NCBI GenBank assembly: GCA_963805795.1
Contig: CAWDVG010000001.1
Location: 930,001-994,000, forward strand
DNA length: 64,000 nt
DNA from: CAWARU01 sp963805795
GTDB taxonomy: Bacteria; Pseudomonadota; Gammaproteobacteria; UBA6186; Azoamicaceae
Direction of reading: 5' to 3'
The notes below the pieces were generated by a model. It was not told the origin of the DNA. It saw nothing but the letters and a program-made list of their open reading frames with translations, and made no database searches. The position numbers were made by a program, and so were the translations under genes. Below, one piece after another: positions 54,035-63,570 of the stretch; position 1 is the first letter of the stretch, and each line of letters starts with the position of its first letter.

Positions 54035-54091
54035 ACAAATGTTCTTCTCACGTAATACAAATATCTGCTAAAAAAGATTTGAATTCACTGT

Positions 54092-54113
54092 GGTCTCTCG
54101 GGAAGCGAGAGCC
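54092..54113. terminator. Hairpin between convergent sigma and efflux genes
   Basis: Stem CTCTCG / CGAGAG around GGAAG, extended by GG/CC with a one-base bulge. It lies between the sigma factor gene and the end of the efflux operon. No long T-run, so termination is only probable. Confidence 0.4.
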
Positions 54114-54132
54114 TATAATGTAATCGTGGTCC

Positions 54133-55614
54133 TTAACGACAGCACTTTAGCGTCATCTTCAATGCTTCCCGATCCCATCCTCCCCCTAAGGCACTCACGA
54201 GCGCAGCGGAGGCAACCATTTGCCTGCCTTTCAGATCAATATAGGTTTTTCTGGCGGTAAACAATGAAATTTGCGCGAGCACAACGTTCGTATATTGCTG
54301 CGTACCCGCTTTATATTGATTCATTGTAATTCTTAAAACTTTCTCGGCAGTTCCCACTAATTCTTTTTGTTTGACTAATTCATCTTTAAGATAATGTAGT
54401 GTCGACAGGTTATCCTCAACACCCTGAAATGCAGCTAATACGGTTTGTCGATAAGAAGCTACATTTTGATCATACGTAGCATTGGTCGCTTCTAATACAG
54501 CCAAACGCAATCCTCCATCAAAAATGGTTTCAGCTAAGTTAACGCCCAATGACCAAAATTTTGTTGGTTCTGAAATTAAATTGCCTAAACCAGAACTAGA
54601 ATAGCCATAGGTGCCTGATAATGTAAGACTGGGATAGAAAGCTGCAATTGCGACACCAATTTGGGCATTTGATGCCGCTACCAAGCGCTCAGCAGCCGCA
54701 ATATCAGGCCGACGTTCTAAAAGCTCGCAAGGAATTTCTGAGGGGATATTAGGTACATCCTGTCTTAACGGTTTGGGTGCCAAGGCAAAACAGGAGGGAG
54801 GCACTCCAACTAATACAGCAATGGCATGTTCATATATGGCACGGTTAATACGATTATCAATGGCTTGTGCTTCAGCCGTATTTAGTTGTGTCTCGGCCTG
54901 TGCCACATCTAGGCTAAAACTCACCCCAGCTTTATATCTGTTTTTTGTGAGTTCTAAAGTTTTTCTATAATCTACAACTGTATTATCTAAAAGTTGTTGG
55001 TCAGAATCAACATTTCTGAGTTGATAATAAGTTTGCACTAAAGTGGTTTGCATAGACAGTCTAACAGCGGCCAATTGTGCTTGGCTCATCTGTGTTAAGT
55101 AGGAATTGGCTTCTACAGTTCGACGCACAGTACCCCAAAGATCCGGTTCCCATGTAGCCGATAATGCAGCCGTATAAACGGTATTTAAATTGCTGGTATC
55201 AGTGCCAAGGGTTGTCACTGTACTAGTCGAACTCGTAGTGGTTGTAGCATTACTTGTAAATGAACCAAATGAATTTTTTTGCCGTATGGCAGAGGCATTG
55301 GCTGTAACAGTTGGGAAATAAGCAGCCCGAGCTTCCTTTAATATGGCACAGGCTTGTCTATATTGTGCTTCTGCAACTTTAATATTTTGGTTAGAAACAT
55401 CTATCTTTTCTAATAAACAAGACAATTCCGGATCATGATATATTTTCCACCAATCTCCTCTGTCGCAGTCATCACAAGGTGTTGCAACTTTCCAACCAGG
55501 AGCTGCTTCTTTAAATTCTTCAGGTATATCTACACAGGGGGGTTCAACATAATTTGGCCCCATCGTGCAACCATATAAAAATAAGCATAACAAAGTAATC
55601 CACATTCTCATCAT
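54133..55614 (-). CDS. RND efflux outer-membrane lipoprotein (OprM/NodT family)
   Basis: 493 residues. Lipoprotein signal with lipobox LYGC (Cys at about 16), then GPNYVEPP, typical of the NodT/OprM group. Two repeats of the TolC-type coiled-coil barrel follow (GDWWKIYHDPEL..., and LLERRPDIAAAERLVAASNAQIG). A Cys/Asp-rich CDDCDRGD just before the first repeat is uncommon. It forms the trimeric exit duct of the pump. It is the last gene of the RND operon, 16 bases after the second permease, with AGAGG upstream. Confidence 0.92.
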   Translation of the reverse strand: MMRMWITLLCLFLYGCTMGPNYVEPPCVDIPEEFKEAAPGWKVATPCDDCDRGDWWKIYHDPELSCLLEKIDVSNQNIKVAEAQYRQACAILKEARAAYFPTVTANASAIRQKNSFGSFTSNATTTTSSTSTVTTLGTDTSNLNTVYTAALSATWEPDLWGTVRRTVEANSYLTQMSQAQLAAVRLSMQTTLVQTYYQLRNVDSDQQLLDNTVVDYRKTLELTKNRYKAGVSFSLDVAQAETQLNTAEAQAIDNRINRAIYEHAIAVLVGVPPSCFALAPKPLRQDVPNIPSEIPCELLERRPDIAAAERLVAASNAQIGVAIAAFYPSLTLSGTYGYSSSGLGNLISEPTKFWSLGVNLAETIFDGGLRLAVLEATNATYDQNVASYRQTVLAAFQGVEDNLSTLHYLKDELVKQKELVGTAEKVLRITMNQYKAGTQQYTNVVLAQISLFTARKTYIDLKGRQMVASAALVSALGGGWDREALKMTLKCCR

Positions 55615-55630
55615 GTAAACCTCTAAGCTT

Positions 55631-58600
55631 TTAAACCTCTGCTAACGGTTGTAGTCCTATGCCCTTATTTCCCTTATTGTTTAAAAAATCATATTTATTT
55701 GCAAACCACAATCGCATACTTTCAAATTGTAAATAGATCACCGGTGTTGAAAATAATGTTAGCATTTGACTCACAATTAAACCTCCAATAATTGTAATAC
55801 CCAATGGCCTTCTTAATTCCGAACCCATCCCCGATTCCAAAGCTAAGGGAAGTGCTCCAAACATGGCTGCTAAAGTTGTCATCATAATGGGTCTAAAGCG
55901 TAAAACAGCTGCCTGATAAATGGCTGCAATCGGTTTTTTGTTTTTATATCTCTCAGCATCTAAGGCAAAATCAATCATCATGATGGCATTTTTCTTCACT
56001 ATACCAATTAAAAGAATCATACCAATTAAAGAAATAATGGTTAAATCTGTTCCCGTTACAATAAGTGCCAAAAGTGCCCCTACACCAGCAGAAGGTAAGG
56101 TTAATAGAATGGTAATAGGATGAATTAAACTTTCATATAATATACCTAAAACGATATAGACCGCTAATAAGGCGGATAGAATTAAGTAAGGTTCTGTGGA
56201 AAGAGACTCTTGAAAAGCTTGTGCCATACCCCCAAATGTACCAAACACTTCCTTAGGTAAACGTAAATCAGAGACCACGTTCTGAATGCGAGTAACCGCT
56301 TCCCCTAAGGAATGACCTGGAATTAAATTGAAAGAAATGGTGACAGAGGGAAACTGCCCCTGATGGTTCACTGCTAAAGGAGTCGTTGAAATATTATATC
56401 TTGCAATATTAGATAAAGGTACTTGTTTGGAACTAGAAGATGTCACATAAATTTGGTCTAATGTGTCTGGATTTTGCCAATATTTTGGTGCCACTTCCAT
56501 CACAACGTGATATTGATTCATATACGTATACATAATAGCGATTTGTCTTTGACCAAAAGCATCGTATAGGGTATCATCCAATAGTTGTGGACTAATGCCA
56601 AAACGAGAAATAGCATCATGATCAATTTCAATATAAGTTTGTAGACCTCTATCACGTTGATCACTATTCACATCCACAATTCCAGGTATTTTCCTAATTT
56701 TTGCTAATATTTTTGGCCCCCATTCATTTATTTGTTCCAAGGTTCCTGCTTGCAAAGTATATTGATATTGTGCATTACTGGTTCGCCCACCAATAACTAA
56801 ATCTTGCGCCGCCTGCATGTAAAGTGTTGAACCCGTAATATGCGATAGATTTTTACGTAATCTAGCGATTATCTCATCTGCGGAGAGCTTACGTTCATCC
56901 CTAGCTTTTAAAGAAATATAAATTGATCCCGCATTGCCGCCTGTTGCAACAGAACTTCCAACGAAACCCACAGCATATTCTACTGCAGGATCTGCTTTTA
57001 TGACATCAATATATTCTGATAATTTTTGTTCAATTATTTGAAAGGACATGTTTTGTTCAGTTTGTAATTGCGACACTATTCTTCCTGCATCTTGTTGCGG
57101 AAAGAATCCTTTCGGAACTAGTATGAATAAGAGGATTGTCAAGACAATCATGCTTATTGTAATACCTAACATAATATAATCATGCCGCAATGCCCATATG
57201 AGGCATTTTTTATAAAAATTCCGTATTTTATGTGTAAATGTTATCTTCTTGATTTCTCTTTTTTTATTAACCACCAGTAAACGAGAAGACATCATGGGTG
57301 TTATTGTGAGCGAAACAAAAAGAGACATGAGAATAGCAATAGAAAGTGTTATTGCAAACTCCCGAAATAATCTTCCAACAATCCCACCCATAAATAATAT
57401 AGGAATAAAAACAGCAATTAATGAAATACTCATCGATAAAACAGTAAAGCCAACTTCTTTTGAGCCTTTAAGAGCCGCTTCTAACGGGTTCATACCTTCT
57501 TCAATGTGTCTGGAAATATTTTCTAAAACCACCACCGCATCATCCACAACAAAACCCGTCACAATGGTAAGTGCCATTAGGGATAAATTATCTAGGCTAA
57601 ATCCCAGCAATTGCATAATTGCAAAAGTTCCAAGTAGCGATAAGGGAACTGCAATACTCGGAATTAAGGCGGCTCGTGCATTATTTAAAAAGAGATAGAC
57701 AACCAAAATAACTAAAATTGTGGCTATAATTAGGGTTAACTCTACTTCTTTTAAGGAGGCTCTAATTGAAGTCGTTCGATCCATAACAACTTCGATATCA
57801 ATACCTTTTGGAATAGCCTCTTGCAATCTTGGTAACATATTCCGCAGTCTATCCACTGTCTCAATAATATTAGAACCAGGTTGTTTGTAAATAATCAAAA
57901 TGGCCGATGGTTTGCCGTTAGAAATGCCCGCATTCCGTAAATCTTCAACAGAATCTATAGCCTCACCCACATCTTTAACTCGAACAGGTGCACCATTACG
58001 ATAAGTAATAATAAGGGGTAAGTATTGCTCTGCCTTCAGTAGTTGATCATTACTGGCTAGATTCAGCATATTCTTTTCTTGTGTAACCTGGCCCTTCGGC
58101 AGGTTGGAAGTTGCTGAACTAATCGCCTGACGCACTGTTTCTAAACCAATATTATAGCTATTTAATGCTGTTGGATTTAATTCAATTCTAACACCGGGAA
58201 GGGAGCTGCCGCCTACGGTAACCTGACCCACACCTTCTACTTGTGATATTTTTTGTTGTAGAATAGTAGATGCTGCATCATACATTTGACCCCGGCTATA
58301 TATGGGAGATGTCAAGGCCAGCACCATAATCGGTGCATCCGCGGGGTTAACCTTTCGATAGGTAGGCAATCCGGGTAAGGTTGGAGGTAATTGGCTTAAA
58401 GACGCATTAATTGCTGCTTGCACATCCCGCGCCGCACCATCAATATTTCGATTCAAATCAAATTGAATGGTAATTCTGGTTGAACCCAATGTGCTTGAGG
58501 ACGTGAGCTCAGTTACACCAGCAATATGACCCAATTGACGTTCTAATGGAGTAGCAACAGAACTCGCCATAATTTCTGGGCTAGCACCTGGAAGAGAAGC

Positions 58601-58744
58601 CTGTACACTAATAGTTGGAAAGTCCATTCTAGGTAAAGGTGCAACTGGTAGAATCTTAAAGGCCACAATTCCAGCAAAGGCGATGCCGATTGCAATTAAT
58701 GAAGTTGCAATGGGTTTTTGTATGAAAGGATACGAAGGATTCAT
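55631..58744 (-). CDS. mdtC: RND multidrug efflux permease, MdtC-like
   Basis: 1037 residues, 12 membrane helices and two large periplasmic loops. HAE1-type features: PRMDFPTISVQASLPGASPE near the start, the proton-relay Asp pair in TGFVVDDAVVVLENISRHIE in helix 4, and the C-terminal RFRPIMMTTLAAMFGALPLA. With the permease at 58909 it forms the MdtB/MdtC type of paired transporter (heterotrimer with MdtA). The start follows directly after a palindromic element, so the ribosome-binding region TTTTAGG partly derives from it. Confidence 0.92.
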   Translation of the reverse strand: MNPSYPFIQKPIATSLIAIGIAFAGIVAFKILPVAPLPRMDFPTISVQASLPGASPEIMASSVATPLERQLGHIAGVTELTSSSTLGSTRITIQFDLNRNIDGAARDVQAAINASLSQLPPTLPGLPTYRKVNPADAPIMVLALTSPIYSRGQMYDAASTILQQKISQVEGVGQVTVGGSSLPGVRIELNPTALNSYNIGLETVRQAISSATSNLPKGQVTQEKNMLNLASNDQLLKAEQYLPLIITYRNGAPVRVKDVGEAIDSVEDLRNAGISNGKPSAILIIYKQPGSNIIETVDRLRNMLPRLQEAIPKGIDIEVVMDRTTSIRASLKEVELTLIIATILVILVVYLFLNNARAALIPSIAVPLSLLGTFAIMQLLGFSLDNLSLMALTIVTGFVVDDAVVVLENISRHIEEGMNPLEAALKGSKEVGFTVLSMSISLIAVFIPILFMGGIVGRLFREFAITLSIAILMSLFVSLTITPMMSSRLLVVNKKREIKKITFTHKIRNFYKKCLIWALRHDYIMLGITISMIVLTILLFILVPKGFFPQQDAGRIVSQLQTEQNMSFQIIEQKLSEYIDVIKADPAVEYAVGFVGSSVATGGNAGSIYISLKARDERKLSADEIIARLRKNLSHITGSTLYMQAAQDLVIGGRTSNAQYQYTLQAGTLEQINEWGPKILAKIRKIPGIVDVNSDQRDRGLQTYIEIDHDAISRFGISPQLLDDTLYDAFGQRQIAIMYTYMNQYHVVMEVAPKYWQNPDTLDQIYVTSSSSKQVPLSNIARYNISTTPLAVNHQGQFPSVTISFNLIPGHSLGEAVTRIQNVVSDLRLPKEVFGTFGGMAQAFQESLSTEPYLILSALLAVYIVLGILYESLIHPITILLTLPSAGVGALLALIVTGTDLTIISLIGMILLIGIVKKNAIMMIDFALDAERYKNKKPIAAIYQAAVLRFRPIMMTTLAAMFGALPLALESGMGSELRRPLGITIIGGLIVSQMLTLFSTPVIYLQFESMRLWFANKYDFLNNKGNKGIGLQPLAEV

Positions 58745-58751
58745 ATTAGAT

Positions 58752-58780
58752 TAGCCTAAAATCCATTCGCTTCGAGTATA
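58752..58780. repeat. Solo end of palindromic element (direct repeat of 58875-58903)
   Basis: 29 bases identical to 58875-58903 (starting TAGCCTAAAATCCATTCGCT). It represents a lone terminal arm next to the complete element D, and shares its last TATA with the element's end. Confidence 0.85.
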
Positions 58781-58903
58781 CTCTTCGCGAATGAATTTTA
58801 GGCGTTGTTGCCTTCACCATCTCGCAATCCTCATTTACTACAATGTAAACTCCGGTTGCTCGAGGCTCGGCGCCTAGCCTAAAATCCATTCGCTTCGAGT
58901 ATA
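58777..58903. repeat. 127-bp palindromic element, copy D, between the two RND genes
   Basis: On the minus strand it begins TATACTCGAAGCGAATGGAT and ends GCGAAGAGTATA, with about 27-base imperfect inverted ends. The central hairpin is TTTAC-ATTGTA-GTAAA followed by TGAG, and GAAGGCAACAA near the right end matches AGGCAACA of copy A. Length is identical to copy A. It occupies the otherwise short gap in the efflux operon. Confidence 0.82.
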
Positions 58904-58908
58904 ATCCC

Positions 58909-61900
58909 TTAGATATTTGGAACATATTCTTTTCCTTCGTTTGAAATAAATGCACGTTTTACATATTTTTGGAAATGCTTTGACAATTTATCAAATGCTA
59001 AATAAATGACGGGTGTTGTATATAAAGTTAAAATTTGGCTTACCATTAAACCACCGATAATGGCAATTCCAAGTGGACGTCTTAACTCCGCCCCCATTCC
59101 CGATCCAAATGCCAAGGGAACTGCACCAAATAATGCAGCTAAAGTTGTCATGATTATCGGTCTAAAACGCAATAAACAAGCTTCATATATGGCATTTAAT
59201 GCTGTTTTGTGATAAACTCTTTCTTGTTCTAATGCAAAATCGATCATCAATATTGCATTTTTCATCACAATACCAACCAATAATATAATGCCAATAAGCG
59301 CTATGATGCTCAGTTCGTTACCTGTTAAATACAAGGCTATGAGGGCACCCACACAAGCAGAGGGTAAAGTTGATAGTATAGTGATAGGATGAATGTAACT
59401 TTCATACAGAATTCCTAATATAATATATACTACGATAACCGCTGCCAAAAACAACCAACCTTCATTTTGCAAGGAATTTTGAAATGTTTTTGCAGATCCT
59501 TCAAAACTCCCCTGAATGCTCGAAGGCATGCCAATTTCTTCATTTGCACGTTTTACGGCCTGTATGGCATCACCCAAAGAGGCACCCTTCGTAAGATTAA
59601 ACGAAATGATTGAAACTGGAAACTGGCCCTGGCGATTAATTAAAATAGGACCGAGCCCCTGTGACAGTGTTGTAAAAGCCGTTAATGGAATGGCTGTGCC
59701 TGTAGGTGAATTAAAATAAATATTATCGAATGCACTAGCATTTTCTTGCCATTTAGGTAACACTTCCATGACCACACGATACTGATTCAATTGGGTAAAA
59801 ATAATAGAGATCTGTCGCTGTCCAAATGCATCATATAAAGTATCATCTATATTTTGCGTACTAATTCCAAGCCTTGAAGCCGTGTTTCGATCATAAGTTA
59901 ATATCGCTTGCAAACCTAAATTTTGCAAATCACTGGTTACATCTTGCAATTCACGATATTTTCTTAATTTGTTTACTAATTGTTCACTCCAAAAAGTAAC
60001 TTGTTTTTCATCCACTGCGCTGATACTATATTGATATTGAGTCAAACTGATTCTATCGTCGATGGAAATGTCTTGCACGGGTTGCATATAGAGTTTTGCT
60101 CCAGGTACTTTTGCAAGTTTTTCTTGCATTTGGATGCTAATTTCTCTTGCAGATAAGTCTCTTTCTTCAATTGGTTTTAAAGAAATAAGCATGCGGCCCC
60201 GATTCAAAGTAGTATTAGTACCATCGATCCCAATAAAAGAAGATAAATTTAACACATTTGGATCTTGCAGCACGACATCTGCCAATGCCTTTTGACGACT
60301 TGCCATTTCCGAAAACGAAACAGATTGAGAAGCTTCAGAAATGCCTAATATCATACCTGTATCTTGTATTGGAAAAAATCCTTTTGGGATTAAGTAAAAT
60401 AAAAGGGCCGTTAGCAAAACAGTTGCCAAAGCTATCAACAATACAAGGGGCTGATAATTAAGTACTATTTTTAGTGAGGCCCCATAACGAGAAATACAAA
60501 AATCGAAAAAATTTCCCATTGATCGTTCAAAACGACTTTCTTCCTTCATAGTTCGATTGCGCAAAATACGAGAGCACAACATGGGCGTTAATGTTAATGA
60601 AACAAAAGCCGATAATAATACCGTAATTGAAAGTGTTAGGGCAAACTCACGAAACAATCTACCAATGATATCCTGCATAAAAAGTAAGGGTATAAGTACC
60701 CCTATCAAGGATAGGGTTAAAGAAAGAATAGTAAAACCTATTTGTTTTGAGCCTATCAAAGCAGCTTCCATCGGAGAATGCTTGTCTTCAATGTATCGCG
60801 AGATATTTTCAATCATCACAATTGCATCGTCTACCACAAAACCCGTTGCTATGGTTAAGGCCATTAGAGTAAGATTATTAAGACTAAAACCAAGAAGATA
60901 CATGGCCCCCAATGTACCAATTAATGAAAGTGGCACTGCAACACTGGGGATAATGGTTGCAGGTAAATTTCTTAAGAATAGAAAAATAACCAAAACAACT
61001 AAAATAATAGAAACGAGCATTTCAAATTGCGCATCCTTAACAGATGATCTAATAGACAAGGTACGGTCGCTTAATATCGTTACATCAATAGATTTTGGCA
61101 GCGTCGAGCTTAGTTTCGGTAATAGATCTTTAATGCGATCGGCTACTTGAATCACATTACTACCAGGCTGCCTTTGTATATTCACAATAATCGATGGGGT
61201 ATTATTCATCCATCCTGCCAAGCGCGTATTTTCAACACCTTCAGTCACTTTAGCAACATCGGATAAGCGTAAGGCATTTCCATTATTATAAGCTAGAATT
61301 AAATCCTGATAATCCTTGCTTCTTAATAGTTGATCATTCGCATTAATAGTATATGCCAAATATTCCCCATCAAAATTCCCTTTTGGAGCATTTACATTGG
61401 CTGCGGAAACAATAGAACGAACATTTTCCAACGATAATCCATATCTTGATAAAGCAGTGGGATTCAATTGAATACGTATCGCCGGACGATTTCCACCACT
61501 CATACTCACCAAGCCTACTCCACTGACTTGAGACAGTTTTTGTGCGAGCCGCGTATCTGCTAAATCTTCTATTTCTCTTAACGGTAATGTTTTAGAACTT
61601 AATGCCAAGGTAATAATAGGCGTATCAGCAGGATTGACTTTACTGTACACAGGAGGATTGGGTAAATTATTGGGTAAATAAGTTGTTGCTGCATTGATCG
61701 CTGCCTGTACTTCTTGTTCTGCAACATCCAGAGTCATATCCAAATTAAATTGTAATGTAATCTGCGAAGATCCATTAGAACTACTCGATGACATTTGATT
61801 TAAACCCGGCATTTGTCCAAATTGTCGTTCTAAAGGCGCCGTTACGGCCGAGACCATAACTTCCGGGCTTGCACCCGGGTAATAGGTTGAAACTCGAATA

Positions 61901-62037
61901 GTAGGGTAATCTACTTCTGGTAAGGCAGAAACGGGCAATAAAAGATAGGCAATGGCACCGGATAAGAGTAATGCAAACATTAATAATGATGTGGCAATAG
62001 GTCGGCTGATAAAAGGTCGAGATAGGCTCACACTCAT
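58909..62037 (-). CDS. mdtB: RND multidrug efflux permease, MdtB-like
   Basis: 1042 residues, 12 membrane helices. LPEVDYPTIRVSTYYPGASP near the start, proton-relay Asp pair in TGFVVDDAIVMIENISRYIE, and RFRPIIMTTLAALFGAVPLA near the end place it in the HAE1 family, closest to MdtB. It lies three bases after the membrane-fusion protein gene and is clearly in one operon with it. It is about 50 percent similar by eye to the neighbouring permease, from an old duplication typical of mdtBC pairs. Confidence 0.92.
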   Translation of the reverse strand: MSVSLSRPFISRPIATSLLMFALLLSGAIAYLLLPVSALPEVDYPTIRVSTYYPGASPEVMVSAVTAPLERQFGQMPGLNQMSSSSSNGSSQITLQFNLDMTLDVAEQEVQAAINAATTYLPNNLPNPPVYSKVNPADTPIITLALSSKTLPLREIEDLADTRLAQKLSQVSGVGLVSMSGGNRPAIRIQLNPTALSRYGLSLENVRSIVSAANVNAPKGNFDGEYLAYTINANDQLLRSKDYQDLILAYNNGNALRLSDVAKVTEGVENTRLAGWMNNTPSIIVNIQRQPGSNVIQVADRIKDLLPKLSSTLPKSIDVTILSDRTLSIRSSVKDAQFEMLVSIILVVLVIFLFLRNLPATIIPSVAVPLSLIGTLGAMYLLGFSLNNLTLMALTIATGFVVDDAIVMIENISRYIEDKHSPMEAALIGSKQIGFTILSLTLSLIGVLIPLLFMQDIIGRLFREFALTLSITVLLSAFVSLTLTPMLCSRILRNRTMKEESRFERSMGNFFDFCISRYGASLKIVLNYQPLVLLIALATVLLTALLFYLIPKGFFPIQDTGMILGISEASQSVSFSEMASRQKALADVVLQDPNVLNLSSFIGIDGTNTTLNRGRMLISLKPIEERDLSAREISIQMQEKLAKVPGAKLYMQPVQDISIDDRISLTQYQYSISAVDEKQVTFWSEQLVNKLRKYRELQDVTSDLQNLGLQAILTYDRNTASRLGISTQNIDDTLYDAFGQRQISIIFTQLNQYRVVMEVLPKWQENASAFDNIYFNSPTGTAIPLTAFTTLSQGLGPILINRQGQFPVSIISFNLTKGASLGDAIQAVKRANEEIGMPSSIQGSFEGSAKTFQNSLQNEGWLFLAAVIVVYIILGILYESYIHPITILSTLPSACVGALIALYLTGNELSIIALIGIILLVGIVMKNAILMIDFALEQERVYHKTALNAIYEACLLRFRPIIMTTLAALFGAVPLAFGSGMGAELRRPLGIAIIGGLMVSQILTLYTTPVIYLAFDKLSKHFQKYVKRAFISNEGKEYVPNI

Positions 62038-62040
62038 ATA

Positions 62041-63441
62041 TTAATTTGCTCCATTATTTGAGAATTTTGCCTTTTGAATGAGATTTTCTGACGCATGATT
62101 TTGATTATTTCTCGGTTCAGATTTGATAAGCGTATTCTCTGCCAGATTATCACCTCCCTCTACTACAACTTCTTGATTAGGTAATACATCTCCGGTAATG
62201 GCAGCATTATTTTGAACTGTGGCGCGGATGGCTATGGGTTTTACATTAGCAAACGATTGATTATCCTTTTTGTTGACTACATATACAAATGCGCCGTTGG
62301 CTCCATATTGCAACGCAGTTTTTGGTACAACAATTGCGTTTTGTAAGGTCGATACTTTTAACTGCACATTCACAAACTGATTGGGGAAAAGTGTTTTGTC
62401 TTCATTTTTAAATAAAGCCCTTACTCTTACAGTACCTGTTGTGGTATCAATTTGATTATCTAGGCTCAAAACAGAACCTGTGGCCAACAGTTTGTTTTGG
62501 GCCCGATCATAGGCCTCAACCACAAGCCCTTTTCCTCGATCCATATTTTGTAACACTTGTGGCAAACTATCTTCAGGAATTGTGAATACCACTGAAATGG
62601 GTTGGATGGTATTGATGATCACTAAACCTGTGGTATCGGTTGTTTGCACAAAGTTTCCCAAATCAACCAAGCGCAATCCAACTTGTCCATCAATGGGTGA
62701 GGTAATATGACAATAAATTAAATTCACTTTAACTTGATCAATTTGTCCTTGATCTAATTGCACCGTTCCTTCTAGCTGCCTTACCAGCCATCTTTGGGTT
62801 TCTAAGGTTTGTTGTGATACAGAATCCTGTGCGAAAAGAGTTTCATAGCGTGCTAAATCTATTTTAGCATTGGCTAATAGAGCCTGATCCCTAAGTAATT
62901 GTCCCTGGAATTGTTCGAGTTGCGCTTCATAGGGTCTAGGGTCTATGAGTGCTATTAGCTCGCCTGCTTTCACTTCTTGACCTTCGGAATAATAAATTTC
63001 TTGCAGCCGACCATTGATTTGAGTTTTTACAGTTGCAGTATCTAATGCAGTTACAATTCCGAGCGCCGGAATAAAAATGGGCATATCCATTTTTTTGGCT
63101 GTACCTAAGACAACCGGCACTGGTTTTACAGCAGATTTTTTGGAATGATGAAGCCAATGGATCAAGCCTTGTATCAATAAAAAGATGATAGCAAGTATAA
63201 TAATCCCAACAACCCAAGTTATTATTTTATGGCGTTTATTATTTGTAATGGAATTATTTTCTCTTTGCACTTCTGGCGGAATCTCGGCTGCCTCAGATGT
63301 TGATTCTGGATGCTTGCCTATTTTAGAAGCTATATCAGAATCACTATCTATTTGGTGATAGGACAAATTTTCCTCTTGATGTAGGGGGTCAGTCTTTGGC
63401 TTATTTTCATTAGCGCCATTATCTGACCAATCTTCATCCAT
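62041..63441 (-). CDS. mdtA: RND periplasmic adaptor (membrane-fusion protein), MdtA-like
   Basis: 466 residues. A long acidic, disordered cytoplasmic N-terminus (about 70 residues), then a membrane anchor (ITWVVGIIILAIIFLLI), the lipoyl halves (GRLQEIYYSEGQEVKAGELI and CHITSPIDGQVGLRLVD), a coiled-coil hairpin between them, and the beta-barrel domain with LDNQIDTTTGTVRVRALF. The N-terminal extension is longer than in E. coli MdtA. AAGGAA eight bases upstream supports the start. It is the first gene of the operon and divergent from the DUF202 gene at 63571. Confidence 0.92.
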   Translation of the reverse strand: MDEDWSDNGANENKPKTDPLHQEENLSYHQIDSDSDIASKIGKHPESTSEAAEIPPEVQRENNSITNNKRHKIITWVVGIIILAIIFLLIQGLIHWLHHSKKSAVKPVPVVLGTAKKMDMPIFIPALGIVTALDTATVKTQINGRLQEIYYSEGQEVKAGELIALIDPRPYEAQLEQFQGQLLRDQALLANAKIDLARYETLFAQDSVSQQTLETQRWLVRQLEGTVQLDQGQIDQVKVNLIYCHITSPIDGQVGLRLVDLGNFVQTTDTTGLVIINTIQPISVVFTIPEDSLPQVLQNMDRGKGLVVEAYDRAQNKLLATGSVLSLDNQIDTTTGTVRVRALFKNEDKTLFPNQFVNVQLKVSTLQNAIVVPKTALQYGANGAFVYVVNKKDNQSFANVKPIAIRATVQNNAAITGDVLPNQEVVVEGGDNLAENTLIKSEPRNNQNHASENLIQKAKFSNNGAN

Positions 63442-63570
63442 GTATTTTTCCTTAACTACTAGTGTACCTTCCCTAATATTAAATTTTATACTAAATTCCT
63501 AACTTAACAACTAAATCAACTAACAAAAAATATTCAAAATAAAAATACTTTTTCCACTAAACTTAACTCT

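Noticed and set aside
58746..58955. 69-residue open frame between RND genes
   Set aside because: It is a translation of palindromic element D and its solo arm (YSKRMDFRL appears twice because of the direct repeat).
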